Assembly: GCF_016583835.1 (NCBI RefSeq)
Contig: NZ_NRRW01000035.1
Coordinates: forward strand, 1 to 38,349
DNA length: 38,349 bases
Origin: Thiococcus pfennigii
Lineage (GTDB): Bacteria > Pseudomonadota > Gammaproteobacteria > Chromatiales > Chromatiaceae
Direction: 5' to 3'
Under the pieces are notes generated by a model. That model was not told the DNA's origin, searched no databases, and saw only the letters and a program-made list of their open reading frames with translations. Positions within the stretch are counted from its first letter, which is position 1; each line of letters begins with the position of its first letter. Positions 26,861-35,917 of the stretch are shown in pieces. Made by a program: the position numbers and the translations under genes.

Positions 26861-29701
26861 ATGCTGGACAAGAACTACGACCCCCAGACGCTGGAGCAGA
26901 CCTGGTACGACACCTGGGAGGCCAACGGCTACTTCGCCCCTCACGACGGCGAGGCGAGCGCCACCTCTTACTGCATCATGATCCCGCCGCCGAACGTCAC
27001 CGGCAGCCTGCACATGGGCCATGCGTTCCAGGACACCGTCATGGATGCCCTGGTCCGCTTCCACCGGATGCGCGGGGAGCGCACGCTGTGGCAGGCCGGC
27101 ACGGATCACGCCGGGATCGCCACCCAGATGGTCGTCGAGCGGCTCATCGATGGCGAAGGCCTGACCCGCCACGACCTCGGCCGCGAGCGCTTCGTCGAAC
27201 GCGTCTGGGATTGGAAGGCCGAATCCGGCGGCACCATCACCCGTCAGCTGCGCCGCATGGGCGCCTCGCTCGACTGGGCGCACGAGCGCTTCACGATGGA
27301 CGAAGGCCTCTCGGCGGCGGTGCGCGAGGTCTTCGTGCGCCTCTTCGAGGAGGGCCTGATCTACCGCGGCAAGCGCCTCGTGAACTGGGACCCGGTCCTG
27401 CACACGGCGGTCTCGGACCTGGAGGTCCTCTCCGAAGAGGAGAACGGCCACATGTGGGACCTGCGCTACCCGCTCGTGCAGCCGCCCGGCGCCGAGCCGC
27501 GCCACCTGGTCGTCTCGACGACCCGCCCCGAGACCATGCTCGGCGACTGCGCGGTCGCGGTGAATCCCGAGGACGCGCGCTACCGCCACCTGATCGGCGA
27601 ATTCGTCGAGCTGCCGCTGACCGGCCGGCGCATCCCGATCATCGCCGACGAGCACGCCGACCCGGAACTGGGCACCGGCTGCGTGAAGATCACGCCGGCC
27701 CACGACTTCAACGACCACCAGGTCTGGCTGCGCCACCGCGACGAGACGGCGATCGCGACGCAGCCCCACGGCGGCCTGATCAGCATCTTCACGCCCGACG
27801 CCGCGATCCGCACCAACGAGCCCCAGGAGGGCGAGCTGTTGCCGGGCGCCTACATCGGGCTCGATCGCTATGAGGCGCGTCGGCGCATCGTCGCCGACCT
27901 CGAGGCCCTGGGCCTGCTCGCGGCGGTGCGCGACCACAGGCTCCAGCAGCCGCGCGGCGACCGCTCCGGGGCCGTCATCGAGCCCTACCTCACCGACCAG
28001 TGGTACGTCCGTGTGCAACCGCTCGCCGCCCCGGCGATCGCCGCCGTCGAAGGCGGCGACATCCGCTTCGTGCCCGACAACTGGAAGAACACCTACTTCG
28101 AGTGGATGCGCAACATCCAGGACTGGTGCATCAGCCGCCAGATCTGGTGGGGCCATCGCATCCCGGCCTGGTACGACGAGGCGGGCAACGTCTATGTCGG
28201 GCGCTCCGAGGAGGAGATCCGCGCGCGCCACAGCTTCGGCCCCGAGGTGACGCTGGCGCAGGACCCGGACGTGCTCGACACCTGGTTCAGCTCCGCCCTA
28301 TGGCCCTTCAGCACGCTCGGCTGGCCCGAGCGGACCGAACGGCTCGCGACCTTCTACCCGACCTCGGTGCTGGTCACCGGCTTCGACATCATCTTCTTCT
28401 GGGTCGCCCGGATGATCATGATGGGGCTCAAGTTCATGGGCGAGGTACCGTTCCGCGAGGTCTACATCCATGGCCTGGTCCGCGACGCCCACGGCGAGAA
28501 GATGTCGAAGTCCAAGGGCAACGTCCTCGACCCGATCGACCTGATCGACGGCATCGCGCTGGAACCGCTGGTCGAGAAACGCACCCGCGGAATGATGCAG
28601 CCGCATCTCGCCGAGAAGATCGCCCGCCAGACGCGCCTCGACTTCCCCGACGGCATCCCGGCCTTCGGCACCGATGCACTGCGCTTCACGTTCGCGGCGC
28701 TCGCGACGACCGGGCGCGACATCAAGTTCGACCTCGGGCGCACCGAAGGCTACCGCAACTTCTGCAACAAGCTCTGGAACGCCTCGCGCTACGTCCTGAT
28801 GAACACCGAGGGCGAGGACTGCGGGCGCGACGGCGGTGAGCAGGAGCTCAGCGTCGCCGACCGCTGGATCCGCACGCGCCTCGCCGAGACGACCGGCGCC
28901 GTCACCGAGGCGATCGGCAGCTACCGCTTCGACCTCGCCGCCCAGTCGCTCTACGACTTCACCTGGAGCGCCTTCTGCGACTGGTACCTGGAGCTCTGCA
29001 AACCGACGCTGACGCGCCCGGAGGCATCGGCCGCGGCCAAGCGCGGCGCGCGCCGCACGCTGATCACGACGCTCGAGACCCTGCTGCGCCTCGCCCACCC
29101 GATCATGCCCTTCATCACCGAGGAGATCTGGCAGAAGGTCCGCCCGCTGGCCGGCGTCCCGGGCGAGACCATCATGCTCGCCCCCTACCCGGTCGTCGAC
29201 CCCCAGGCCACCGACCCGGCGGCGAGCGCCGAGATGGAGTGGGTGATGCAGTGCATCCTCGGCGTGCGCCGCATCCGAGGCGAGATGAACATCCCACCGA
29301 GCCGCGCGCTGCCGATCCTGATCGCCAATGCGAGCGCGCAGGACCGCGCCCGACTCGCGGCCAACCGCCACTACCTCGACTTCCTCGCCCGCACCGAGTC
29401 GGTGACCCTGCTCGAGGATAGCGCCGCCGCGCCGGAGGCGGCGATCGCGCTGGTCGGCGAGATGCGCATCCTGATCCCGATGGCCGGGCTGATCGACAAG
29501 GACGCCGAGCTCAAGCGCCTGGCGAAGGAGATCGCACGCCTGCAAGCCGACCTGGAGCGGATCGGCGCGAAGCTCGCCAACCCGAGCTTCGTCGACAAGG
29601 CCCCGGCAGCGGTGGTGCAGAAGGAGCGCGAGCGCCTCGAGGGCCAGCGCGCCGCGCTCGCCCGGCTCGAGGAGCAGGCGGCGCGGATCCGCGCCCTGTG
29701 A
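26861..29701 (+). CDS. valS: Valine--tRNA ligase ValS
   Basis: Class I aminoacyl-tRNA synthetase charging tRNA-Val. The 946-residue product (E. coli 951) has the HIGH-type signature HMGH at 51-54 within [28 protein letters not shown], the editing (CP1) domain with [11 protein letters not shown], and KMSKS at about 547-551. An anticodon-binding domain and the C-terminal coiled coil ([24 protein letters not shown]...) follow. A repeat element begins 17 bp after the stop, followed by a Crp/Fnr-family gene. Confidence 0.97.
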   Translation: MLDKNYDPQTLEQTWYDTWEANGYFAPHDGEASATSYCIMIPPPNVTGSLHMGHAFQDTVMDALVRFHRMRGERTLWQAGTDHAGIATQMVVERLIDGEGLTRHDLGRERFVERVWDWKAESGGTITRQLRRMGASLDWAHERFTMDEGLSAAVREVFVRLFEEGLIYRGKRLVNWDPVLHTAVSDLEVLSEEENGHMWDLRYPLVQPPGAEPRHLVVSTTRPETMLGDCAVAVNPEDARYRHLIGEFVELPLTGRRIPIIADEHADPELGTGCVKITPAHDFNDHQVWLRHRDETAIATQPHGGLISIFTPDAAIRTNEPQEGELLPGAYIGLDRYEARRRIVADLEALGLLAAVRDHRLQQPRGDRSGAVIEPYLTDQWYVRVQPLAAPAIAAVEGGDIRFVPDNWKNTYFEWMRNIQDWCISRQIWWGHRIPAWYDEAGNVYVGRSEEEIRARHSFGPEVTLAQDPDVLDTWFSSALWPFSTLGWPERTERLATFYPTSVLVTGFDIIFFWVARMIMMGLKFMGEVPFREVYIHGLVRDAHGEKMSKSKGNVLDPIDLIDGIALEPLVEKRTRGMMQPHLAEKIARQTRLDFPDGIPAFGTDALRFTFAALATTGRDIKFDLGRTEGYRNFCNKLWNASRYVLMNTEGEDCGRDGGEQELSVADRWIRTRLAETTGAVTEAIGSYRFDLAAQSLYDFTWSAFCDWYLELCKPTLTRPEASAAAKRGARRTLITTLETLLRLAHPIMPFITEEIWQKVRPLAGVPGETIMLAPYPVVDPQATDPAASAEMEWVMQCILGVRRIRGEMNIPPSRALPILIANASAQDRARLAANRHYLDFLARTESVTLLEDSAAAPEAAIALVGEMRILIPMAGLIDKDAELKRLAKEIARLQADLERIGAKLANPSFVDKAPAAVVQKERERLEGQRAALARLEEQAARIRAL

Positions 29702-29718
29702 CGACCACCGTCAGGGAA

Positions 29719-29864
29719 GTGCTGAAGTATTCAGGGCTTCCCGTGCGGGGCAGGAGCCCCGCCATGTTCAGTCGCGACAAGCGACTGAACATGAAGGAAG
29801 TCGGCAACCGCGCTTTCGACTTCCGTGCTGATTTTTGGCCAGGACGGCCAATAAATCAGCGTCT
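29719..29864 (+). repeat. Dispersed multi-hairpin element, copy F (divergent subtype)
   Basis: It has the same order of hairpins as the other copies but much changed arms: CTGAA-GTA-TTCAG; GCGGGGC-AGGA-GCCCCGC; CATGTTCAGTCGC-GACAA-GCGACTGAACATG; GGAAGTCG...CGACTTCC; and GCTGATTT(T)TGGCC-AGGAC-GGCCAATAAATCAGC. Changes occur on both arms, so each stem is kept. It lies between valS and the Crp/Fnr gene. Confidence 0.85.
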
Positions 29865-29882
29865 CCTTAGGGGCCGCCTGCC

Positions 29883-30572
29883 GTGATCCCGGAGGGATCG
29901 ACACGCCAGCGTCTGCTCGAGCGGTTCGCGTTCCTGCAACGGGCCGACGCCGCGCTGCGCGACGACTTCTTCGGGGGCGCCTCGCTCGCGACGCTGCCGG
30001 CCGGGCAGGAGATCTGCCGCGACGGCGCCCAGTGCTCGCACCTGCCGCTGGTCCTCGAGGGCACGGCGCGGATCTACAAGATCGGCGAGAACGGCCGCGA
30101 GGTCACCCTCTACCGCGTCGAGACCGGCGAGAGCTGCGTGCTGACGGCCTCCTGCGTGCTGAGCCACCGCCCGTTCCCGGCCTTCGCCGAGTGCGAGACA
30201 CCCGTGACCGCCGCCCTGGTCGCGCCCGAGCAGGTCGCCCGCTGGATGACCCACTCGCCGCCCTGGCGCGAATTCATCTTCACGCTGATCGCCGAGCGGC
30301 TCGACGAGGTCTTCGGCGTCATCGACGCCGTCCTCTTCCAGCGCCTCGACCAGCGCCTCGCGACCTTCCTGCTGCGGCGCGCCGAGGCGCAGGCCGACAC
30401 GAGCCTCCAGATCACGCACCAGGAGTTGGCGGCCGAACTCGGCTCGTCGCGGGAGGTCGTCACCCGCCTCCTGCGGGACCTCGAGAACGCGCGGCTGGTG
30501 CGCACGGGCCGCGGCCGCATCGACCTGCTCGACATCCCGGCCTTGGCGACCAAGGCGAAACCCGCGGGCTGA
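29883..30572 (+). CDS. Crp/Fnr-family transcription regulator
   Basis: A 229-residue protein with an N-terminal cyclic-nucleotide-binding-like domain (about 20-130), a dimerisation helix (FIFTLIAERLDEVFGVIDAV) and a C-terminal winged helix whose HTH is ITHQELAAELGSSREVVTRLLRDLE (177-201). The N-terminal half holds five cysteines (45, 51, 85, 91, 104), including GESCVLTASC, but lacks the FNR-type N-terminal cysteine cluster. It may therefore sense redox or a metal by other means, or the cysteines may be structural. The start is a GTG with AGGGG upstream. The next gene on the same strand is a DUF2892 protein, with a possible binding site between them. Effector unknown. Confidence 0.88.
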   Translation: MIPEGSTRQRLLERFAFLQRADAALRDDFFGGASLATLPAGQEICRDGAQCSHLPLVLEGTARIYKIGENGREVTLYRVETGESCVLTASCVLSHRPFPAFAECETPVTAALVAPEQVARWMTHSPPWREFIFTLIAERLDEVFGVIDAVLFQRLDQRLATFLLRRAEAQADTSLQITHQELAAELGSSREVVTRLLRDLENARLVRTGRGRIDLLDIPALATKAKPAG

Positions 30573-30733
30573 TACCTCGTTTCTCCTCGTGCAGCGGCCT
30601 CAGCGCGACGAGCGCGCCGCCGCGGCCTTGTCGCCCCCGACACAAGGCGCACGCGATTCGCCGCTGGCGGCCCCTCGCATCGCGCGGTTCAGCGCTCAGA
30701 GGAGACGAAATGGGGCGAAAACCCGAGCCCAGC

Positions 30734-30774
30734 GTGACAAAGTCACAGACCGTCCATCGAGCGGCTGCTAGACT
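30734..30774 (+). promoter_or_regulatory. Possible Crp/Fnr-type site and promoter for the DUF2892 gene
   Basis: The inverted repeat GTGAC-AAA-GTCAC (30734-30746) is centred at 30740. A -10-like TAGACT lies at 30769-30774, predicting a start near 30781, so the repeat is centred at about -41, the class II activator position of Crp/Fnr proteins. Half-site spacing is one base shorter than a Crp site. Confidence 0.5.
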
Positions 30775-30850
30775 GAATTCATCCTCAGTAAGCATCCATT
30801 CTCACGAAGCCGGCCGCATCGGCCGGCCCCAACCGCACTGGAGAGACATC

Positions 30851-31042
30851 ATGGAAAAGAACATGGGCAGCACCGATCGCACCATCCGCCTCGTCGCCGG
30901 CATCGCCGTCCTGGCCTGGGGCTTCTATGCGAGCAGCTGGATCCTCGGCATCGTCGGCGTCGTCCTGCTGGCCACCTCGGCCATGGCCTGGTGCCCGGCC
31001 TACCTGCCGTTCGGCATCAAGACCAACAAGTCGAGCAGCTGA
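30851..31042 (+). CDS. DUF2892 (YgaP-like) small membrane protein
   Basis: A 63-residue protein beginning MEKNMGSTDRTIRLVAG, with a membrane hairpin of two hydrophobic helices (about 14-26 and 29-45) and the typical end CPAYLPFGIKTNK. This matches DUF2892, the membrane module also found at the C-terminus of the rhodanese YgaP. GGAGAG lies 6 nt before the ATG. It follows the Crp/Fnr gene after 278 bp with its own likely promoter. Genes of this family often accompany Crp/Fnr regulators, so control by the neighbour is plausible. Biochemical role unknown. Confidence 0.9.
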   Translation: MEKNMGSTDRTIRLVAGIAVLAWGFYASSWILGIVGVVLLATSAMAWCPAYLPFGIKTNKSSS

Positions 31043-31139
31043 GCATCGCGCCGACGGTGGAGCGCCGTCCTCGATGATGCGCGCCCCGGCAATGGCCGGG
31101 GGCATATCGAGCGGCCCGGCTCGGCCATGCGCAAATAGA

Positions 31140-31176
31140 GAGGCCCGCTGTCGCGGACAACGCGACAGCGGGCCTC
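31140..31176. terminator. Bidirectional terminator between the DUF2892 gene and mlaA
   Basis: GAGGCCCGCTGTCGC (31140-31154) and GCGACAGCGGGCCTC (31162-31176) form a perfect 15-bp stem with a 7-nt loop. It is followed by TTCC on the plus strand and TATTT on the minus strand. It lies between two convergent genes and can serve both. Confidence 0.8.
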
Positions 31177-31223
31177 TTCCGTTCGGGCGGAGGCAACGCG
31201 GCGCCAGCCTCGCCGGAGGCGCG

Positions 31224-31976
31224 TCAGTCGCCGATCGGCCCCACATCCTCGTCATCCCAGATGTCGGGCGCGGCATCCCCGGTCAGGGTACTGTCGTTGA
31301 CCTGGGCGTCGCGCCGCTGAAGGTAGGCATCGCGCAAGAAGATGTAGCGATCGATGGCCGCCTCCTCGAAGATCGACTCGGCGGTCAGCAGATCGGCGCG
31401 ACCATCGACCGCACGCAATCCGATAGCACCCCAATAGATCTCGTTCTTCCTCACATTGAAGAGCGGGTCGACAACGATGTCACCAGCGAAGCCGACCGTG
31501 TCGCGTACGCTGCTCGGACCGAGGATCGGCAGCATCAGGTACGGACCCGAACCGATCCCCCAATAACCCAGGGTCTGACCAAAGTCCTCCTTGTAGCTTG
31601 GAATGCCCATGTTGGAGGCAACGTCGACGAAACCGAGGATTCCGACCGTCGAGTTCACGATCACCCGCCCGACATCGCTACCAGCACGCGCCAACTTGAA
31701 CTGAAGCAGGTTGTTGACCGCCGAGTCGACGTCGGCAAGGTTGCCAAAGAAATTCGTCACACCGCGGTCCACCGGCTCGGGGGTCACCGCCTGGTAGCCC
31801 TTGGCGATGGGCTTCATGAAGGCGTTGTCGAAATCGGTGTTGAACTTGTACACGCCCCGATTGACGGACTCCCAAGGGTCGCGCGGATCGCGCAGCTCTT
31901 CGGGGGTCGACGCACAACCGGACGCCAAGAGGACGACGGCCAGGGCGCAAAGGCCGATGGAGTAACCCGTTCGCAT
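31224..31976 (-). CDS. mlaA: Outer-membrane lipid asymmetry lipoprotein MlaA (VacJ)
   Basis: Outer-membrane lipoprotein of the Mla system, which removes misplaced phospholipids from the outer leaflet and passes them to MlaC. The 250-residue product has a lipoprotein signal with lipobox LASGC (Cys21). The VacJ core follows: DPWESVNRGVYKFNTDFDNAFMKPIAKGY, FFGNLADVDSAVNNLLQ, EDFGQTLGYWGIGSGPYLMLPILGPSSVRD. The tail is acidic. The ATG at 31976 has AAGGA about 7 nt upstream. mlaBCDEF are not in the window. Confidence 0.94.
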   Translation of the reverse strand: MRTGYSIGLCALAVVLLASGCASTPEELRDPRDPWESVNRGVYKFNTDFDNAFMKPIAKGYQAVTPEPVDRGVTNFFGNLADVDSAVNNLLQFKLARAGSDVGRVIVNSTVGILGFVDVASNMGIPSYKEDFGQTLGYWGIGSGPYLMLPILGPSSVRDTVGFAGDIVVDPLFNVRKNEIYWGAIGLRAVDGRADLLTAESIFEEAAIDRYIFLRDAYLQRRDAQVNDSTLTGDAAPDIWDDEDVGPIGD

Positions 31977-32256
31977 GCTTTGTCCTTCGTTTTCGCGGGC
32001 ACGACAGTCCTGAAATGGTAGCACAACCGCCACCGCATCCCGTCTCATTGACACCGGTCCACGGGCGCTCGCAGGCCTGTGCGCGACAGTGGGTCAAAGG
32101 ATACGCAAGCTGTGCTCCCCACCCTCGGGTCCCGCATTTCATCGGGTTGATAGGACCCGAGGCAACGCCCGATCGGAAGGGCGACCACAGCTGTCTCGTT
32201 CGTTCGGCACCGGCGGCCGTGTGGCGTCCAACCCGCCTAACGCTTATCCTCTCCGC

Positions 32257-32907
32257 ATGAGGAACGAAGAAGACCCGAGCCCCAGCATCGCCCGCCGCTT
32301 CCGCGGCTTTCTGCCGGTCGTCGTCGACGTCGAGACGGCCGGCTTCGACCCCCAGCGCCATGCCCTGCTCGAGATCGCCGCCGTCATCATCCGGATGGAC
32401 GCCGAGGGCCGCATCGAGCCATCGGCGCCGCTCGCCTGTCACGTACTCCCGTTCCTGGGGGCGGAGATGGATCACCGCGCGCTGGCCTTCAACAAGATCG
32501 ACCCGCAGCACCCGTTTCGCGACGCCATCTCGGAGCGCGACGCGCTCGAGCGGATCCTGGTGCCGATCCGCCAGGCGGTGAAGGCTACGGGCTGCAATCG
32601 GGCGATCCTCGTCGGGCACAACGCGGCCTTCGATCTCGGCTTCATCAAGGCAGCCGTCGAGCGCACCGGCTTCAAGCGCAACCCCTTCCACTCCTTCAGC
32701 GTCTTCGACACCGTCAGCCTCGCCGGCCTCGTCTTCGGCCAGACGGTCCTAGCCAAGGCGGCCCAGGCGGCCGGTCTCGACTGGGAACACAGCCAGGCCC
32801 ATGGCGCCGTCTACGATGCCGAGCAGACAGCGCGGCTATTTTGCCACATCGTCAACCGCTGGCAGGCGCTGGACCCGGAACGGGTCTGGAAGATCGGCCG
32901 CAGATAG
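32257..32907 (+). CDS. rnt: Ribonuclease T
   Basis: DEDDh 3'-5' exoribonuclease that trims tRNA (CCA end turnover) and matures 5S and 23S rRNA ends. The 216-residue product (E. coli 215) has the complete catalytic set: Asp24 and Glu26 in VVDVETAGF, Asp126 in HNAAFDLGF, and His182 and Asp187 in [11 protein letters not shown], each one position after the E. coli numbering. The ATG at 32257 gives the family length; the frame is open upstream without similarity. It is divergent from mlaA across 280 bp and converges with grxD. Confidence 0.95.
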   Translation: MRNEEDPSPSIARRFRGFLPVVVDVETAGFDPQRHALLEIAAVIIRMDAEGRIEPSAPLACHVLPFLGAEMDHRALAFNKIDPQHPFRDAISERDALERILVPIRQAVKATGCNRAILVGHNAAFDLGFIKAAVERTGFKRNPFHSFSVFDTVSLAGLVFGQTVLAKAAQAAGLDWEHSQAHGAVYDAEQTARLFCHIVNRWQALDPERVWKIGRR

Positions 32908-33095
32908 GGCCGAGCGGCGCCACCCCGCCACGCGCCAGGCCCGGAGCGCGCGACACGCCGGCTCGCGCAAGACCGATCGATTCCCGAGACGCGACCTGGT
33001 CGCCCTCGAGCGGGCTCCTACGGCCCTCGGATCAGCGGGCGAGCTGAAGGCGACCTCGGCGTTTCCGAATCGGGACGCTCGTCGCCATCGATAGG

Positions 33096-33437
33096 CTAGT
33101 CGCCGCCCGACAGCGCCCCCGCCTTCTCCGCGGCCGCCTCCACCATCCGCTTCAGCTCGCCGCTGGCGTGGAGCTCGAGGGTGATGTCGCAGCCGCCGAT
33201 CAACTCGCCGTCGACATAGACCTGCGGAAAGGTCGGCCAGTCCGCATAGCGCGGCAGATTGGCGAAGATGTCGGGATCCTGGAGGACGTTGACATAGGCG
33301 AAGGGGACGCCGCACGCGTGAAGTGCCTCCGCGGCCCGCATCGAGAAGCCGCAGCGCGGGGCCTGCGGGGTGCCCTTCATGTAGATGACGACCGGATTGT
33401 TCTTGACCTGCTGATCGATGCGCTCCAAGGCATCCAT
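33096..33437 (-). CDS. grxD: Monothiol glutaredoxin (Grx4/GrxD)
   Basis: CGFS-type monothiol glutaredoxin that carries and delivers [2Fe-2S] clusters. The 113-residue product (E. coli 115) has MKGTPQAPRCGFS with the CGFS site at 29-32, the WPTFPQVYVDGELIGGCDI glutathione-binding region and a helical C-terminus. The ATG at 33437 gives the usual N-terminus ALERIDQQVKNNPVVIYMKG. It is the last gene of the minus-strand run that begins with the hyuB-like gene, 124 bp after the AsnO-type gene, and may be separately transcribed. Confidence 0.95.
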   Translation of the reverse strand: MDALERIDQQVKNNPVVIYMKGTPQAPRCGFSMRAAEALHACGVPFAYVNVLQDPDIFANLPRYADWPTFPQVYVDGELIGGCDITLELHASGELKRMVEAAAEKAGALSGGD

Positions 33438-33561
33438 CGCCCACCTCGCTGCCGGTGATTTGTCTGTTGGGGTGCGAGATCTGGCCGCGGATGGGCTTTT
33501 CAAGCGGGGAGCGGCCGCACGCGACCGCCGCGGGTCGGGGCACCAGGAACCCCCGGTGGCG

Positions 33562-35343
33562 TCAGGGGCCGAGGTGCCGCTGGAGCCAGAGCTCGAGGAG
33601 CGCCAGGTGCCAGAGCTTGCTGCCGAGGATGCGGGTGTGATGGCGGTCGGGCGCGGCCAGTAGGGCCTCGACATAGTCGCGCCGATACAGGCCACGCTCG
33701 CGACAGGCGCGCGAGTCGAGCAGGTCGCGCATCCAAGCGAGGAAGTCGCCCCGCACGTACTTCAGCGCCGGCATCGGGAAATAGCCCTTGGGGCGATCGA
33801 TGACGGCATCGGGCAGCCGGCCGCGGGCCATCGCCTTGAGCGGATACTTGCCGCCATCGCGGAGCTTGAGCGCCGGCGGGCAGCGCGCGGCCAGCTCGAC
33901 GAGCCGCCGGTCGAGGAAGGGCACGCGCGCCTCCAACCCCCAAGCCATCGTCATGTTGTCGACGCGCTTGACCGGGTCGTCGACGATCAGGGTCGTGACG
34001 TCGAAGCGCAGCACGGCATCGAGGAACTCGTCGGCCCCGGGCTCGGCGAGCCGCTCGGCGACGAGCGCCGCGCTGTGGTCGGGGCCGGCGAAGCGCGGCG
34101 CGACCAGGCGCAGGTACTCGTCGTGATCGCGGTCGAAGTAGTGCCGGGCGAAGCGCTCGCCCCAGCTGCCGGCGGGATCGGCCTGCATCCGGGGATACCA
34201 GAAATAGCCGCCGAAGACCTCGTCCGCGCCCTGCCCCGACTGGACGACCTTGATCTCCCGAGCGACCCGCTCGCCGAGCAGATAGAAGGCGACCGCGTCC
34301 TGGCCGAACATCGGCTCGGCCATCGCGTCGACCGCCTCCGGCAGCCGCCGCAGGACATCGGCGTTCGGCACCAGGAAGCGGTGGTGGCGGGTGCCATAGC
34401 GGGCGACGACCTGGTCGGAGTATTCGAACTCGCTGCCGGCCTCCTCCGGGGTATCCTCGAAGCCGACCGAGAAGGTGTGCAGATCGGTGACGCCGCCGAC
34501 CTCGGCGAGGAGCGCGACGAGCAGGCTGGAGTCGAGCCCGCCCGAGAGGAGCACGCCGACCGGCACGTCGGCGGCCGCCTTGTGGCTGTGCACGGCCGCG
34601 CGCAGGGCCTCATGGATCGCCGCCAGCCAGTCGGCCTCGCTGGGCGGCGGCTCGGGCCGGGTCGCCTCCAGGGTCCAGTAGGGGCGCTCCTCCTCGCGGC
34701 CGTCGGCGGCGAGCCGCAGCCAGTGGCCGGGGGCGAGCTTGCGTACCCCGGTCAGGATCGTGCGCGGCGCCGGCACCACGGCATGGAGCGTGAAAAGGTG
34801 ATGCAGCGCGACCGGGTCGATCGCCGTGTCGACGCCGCCGGCCGCGAGCAGGGCCTGGGTACTGGAAGCGAAGCGCAGCCGCCGGACGTCGCGCGTCCAG
34901 TAGAGCGGCTTGATCCCGAAGCGATCGCGCACGAGGAAGAGCTCGCGCCGCGCGGCATCCCAGAGGGCGAACGCGAACATCCCGTCGAGGCGCGCCGGGG
35001 CGTCCAGACCCCAGGCGTGCCAGGCCTTGAGGATGACCTCGGTGTCGCCGTCGGAGAAGAAGCGGTAGCCCCGGGCCGTCAGCTCTCGGCGCAGCTCGCG
35101 GTAGTTGTAGATGGTGCCGTTGAAGACCAGCGCCAGGCCGAGTTCCGGGTCGACCATCGGCTGGTTCGAGCGCGCCGAGAGGTCGATGATCGCCAGGCGC
35201 CGATGGCCGAGGCCGAGCGCCCCGTCGCTGTAGCTGCCGCCGTGGTCGGGGCCGCGGCGGACCAGTCGGCCCATCATCGCGGCGATCGCCTCCAGATCGG
35301 CCGGCGCCCCGTCGAACCGCAATTCGCCGGCGATACCGCACAT
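33562..35343 (-). CDS. asnO: AsnO-type amidotransferase (N-acetylglutaminylglutamine amide synthesis)
   Basis: Asparagine-synthetase-fold enzyme of 593 residues. The N-terminal glutaminase domain has the nucleophile Cys2 (MCGIAGELRFDG), RRGPD and FNGTIYNYRELR. The C-terminal synthetase domain has the PP-loop SGGLDSS at 267-273. AALLAAGGVDTAIDPVALHH-type sequence, LHAVVPAPRTILTGVRKL and FGQDAVAFYLLGERVAREIKVVQSGQGADEVFGGY resemble the AsnO/NAGGN amidotransferase subgroup (osmolyte N-acetylglutaminylglutamine amide) more than housekeeping AsnB. The usual partner, a GNAT/ATP-grasp dipeptide synthetase, is not adjacent. The subgroup call comes from remembered family sequences; plain asparagine synthetase is the alternative. 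Confidence 0.72.
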   Translation of the reverse strand: MCGIAGELRFDGAPADLEAIAAMMGRLVRRGPDHGGSYSDGALGLGHRRLAIIDLSARSNQPMVDPELGLALVFNGTIYNYRELRRELTARGYRFFSDGDTEVILKAWHAWGLDAPARLDGMFAFALWDAARRELFLVRDRFGIKPLYWTRDVRRLRFASSTQALLAAGGVDTAIDPVALHHLFTLHAVVPAPRTILTGVRKLAPGHWLRLAADGREEERPYWTLEATRPEPPPSEADWLAAIHEALRAAVHSHKAAADVPVGVLLSGGLDSSLLVALLAEVGGVTDLHTFSVGFEDTPEEAGSEFEYSDQVVARYGTRHHRFLVPNADVLRRLPEAVDAMAEPMFGQDAVAFYLLGERVAREIKVVQSGQGADEVFGGYFWYPRMQADPAGSWGERFARHYFDRDHDEYLRLVAPRFAGPDHSAALVAERLAEPGADEFLDAVLRFDVTTLIVDDPVKRVDNMTMAWGLEARVPFLDRRLVELAARCPPALKLRDGGKYPLKAMARGRLPDAVIDRPKGYFPMPALKYVRGDFLAWMRDLLDSRACRERGLYRRDYVEALLAAPDRHHTRILGSKLWHLALLELWLQRHLGP

Positions 35344-35392
35344 GCTCAGGTCTCCGTCAGGACCGCTCGGGCTAGGCGCTGTGCCGCTGGCG

Positions 35393-35824
35393 TCAGAGCA
35401 ACTTCACCAGGGCCACGATCGCCGCGACCTGGGCGAACATCAGGGGCACGATCCACTTCAGGAGATCGACCTTGGTCCGGGCAATCTCGCCACGCACCTG
35501 CTCGATCTCCTTCTGAAGGCGCAGCTCGGTCTCGCGCAGCGCCCCCCGGACCTGTTCGATCTCCGCCTTCAGCTCCGCACGGAGCTTCTCGATCTCCCGC
35601 GTCAGATCGGCGCGGATCTGTTCGATCTCCCGCGTCAGGTCGGCGCGGACCTGCTCGATCTCCTTCTGGAGGCGCAGCTCGGTCTCGCGCAGGTGGGCCT
35701 GGGTGGCCAGGTCCGGCAGGTGCGGATAGCGTTCTTCCAGGCGCTCGAACGCCTCGGCGATCACGCGCGCGCGGGCGCGCTCGTCAGGGGCGCTGGTCAG
35801 GGCTTCGTACAGGGCGAGGCTCAT
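35393..35824 (-). CDS. Coiled-coil protein with C-terminal membrane anchor
   Basis: A 143-residue protein: helical N-terminus (1-44), a long coiled coil (about 45-117) and a single C-terminal membrane helix (about 122-142). The coiled coil is built from 11-residue units ([44 protein letters not shown]), and [14 protein letters not shown] appears twice. The architecture resembles the DUF1640/CCDC90-like coiled-coil proteins found scattered in bacteria. Function unknown. It lies 49 bp upstream of the AsnO-type gene and 93 bp downstream of the hyuB-like gene, all on the minus strand. Confidence 0.8.
   Translation of the reverse strand: MSLALYEALTSAPDERARARVIAEAFERLEERYPHLPDLATQAHLRETELRLQKEIEQVRADLTREIEQIRADLTREIEKLRAELKAEIEQVRGALRETELRLQKEIEQVRGEIARTKVDLLKWIVPLMFAQVAAIVALVKLL
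35531..35662 (-). repeat. 33-bp tandem repeats inside the coiled-coil gene
   Basis: Four imperfect 33-bp units encode the 11-residue coiled-coil repeats. The middle units are nearly identical at DNA level (GATCTCCCGCGTCAG(A/G)TCGG on the plus strand). Such repeats can expand or contract by slippage. Confidence 0.7.
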
Positions 35825-35917
35825 GTGGCTAATTTGCCAGCCGCCCGCAGCGATGGCAAGGTCTTGGCCGGCCGTCTCGGCCGACTGGGCCTTGCGCGCG
35901 AGGTGGTGGCCGGCGGG

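Noticed and set aside
29699-29870. Repeat copies as ordinary intrinsic terminators
   Set aside because: None has a T-run after the terminal stem, several lie upstream of genes or between divergent genes, and the multi-hairpin order goes beyond a terminator; a 3'-end role for some copies is still possible.
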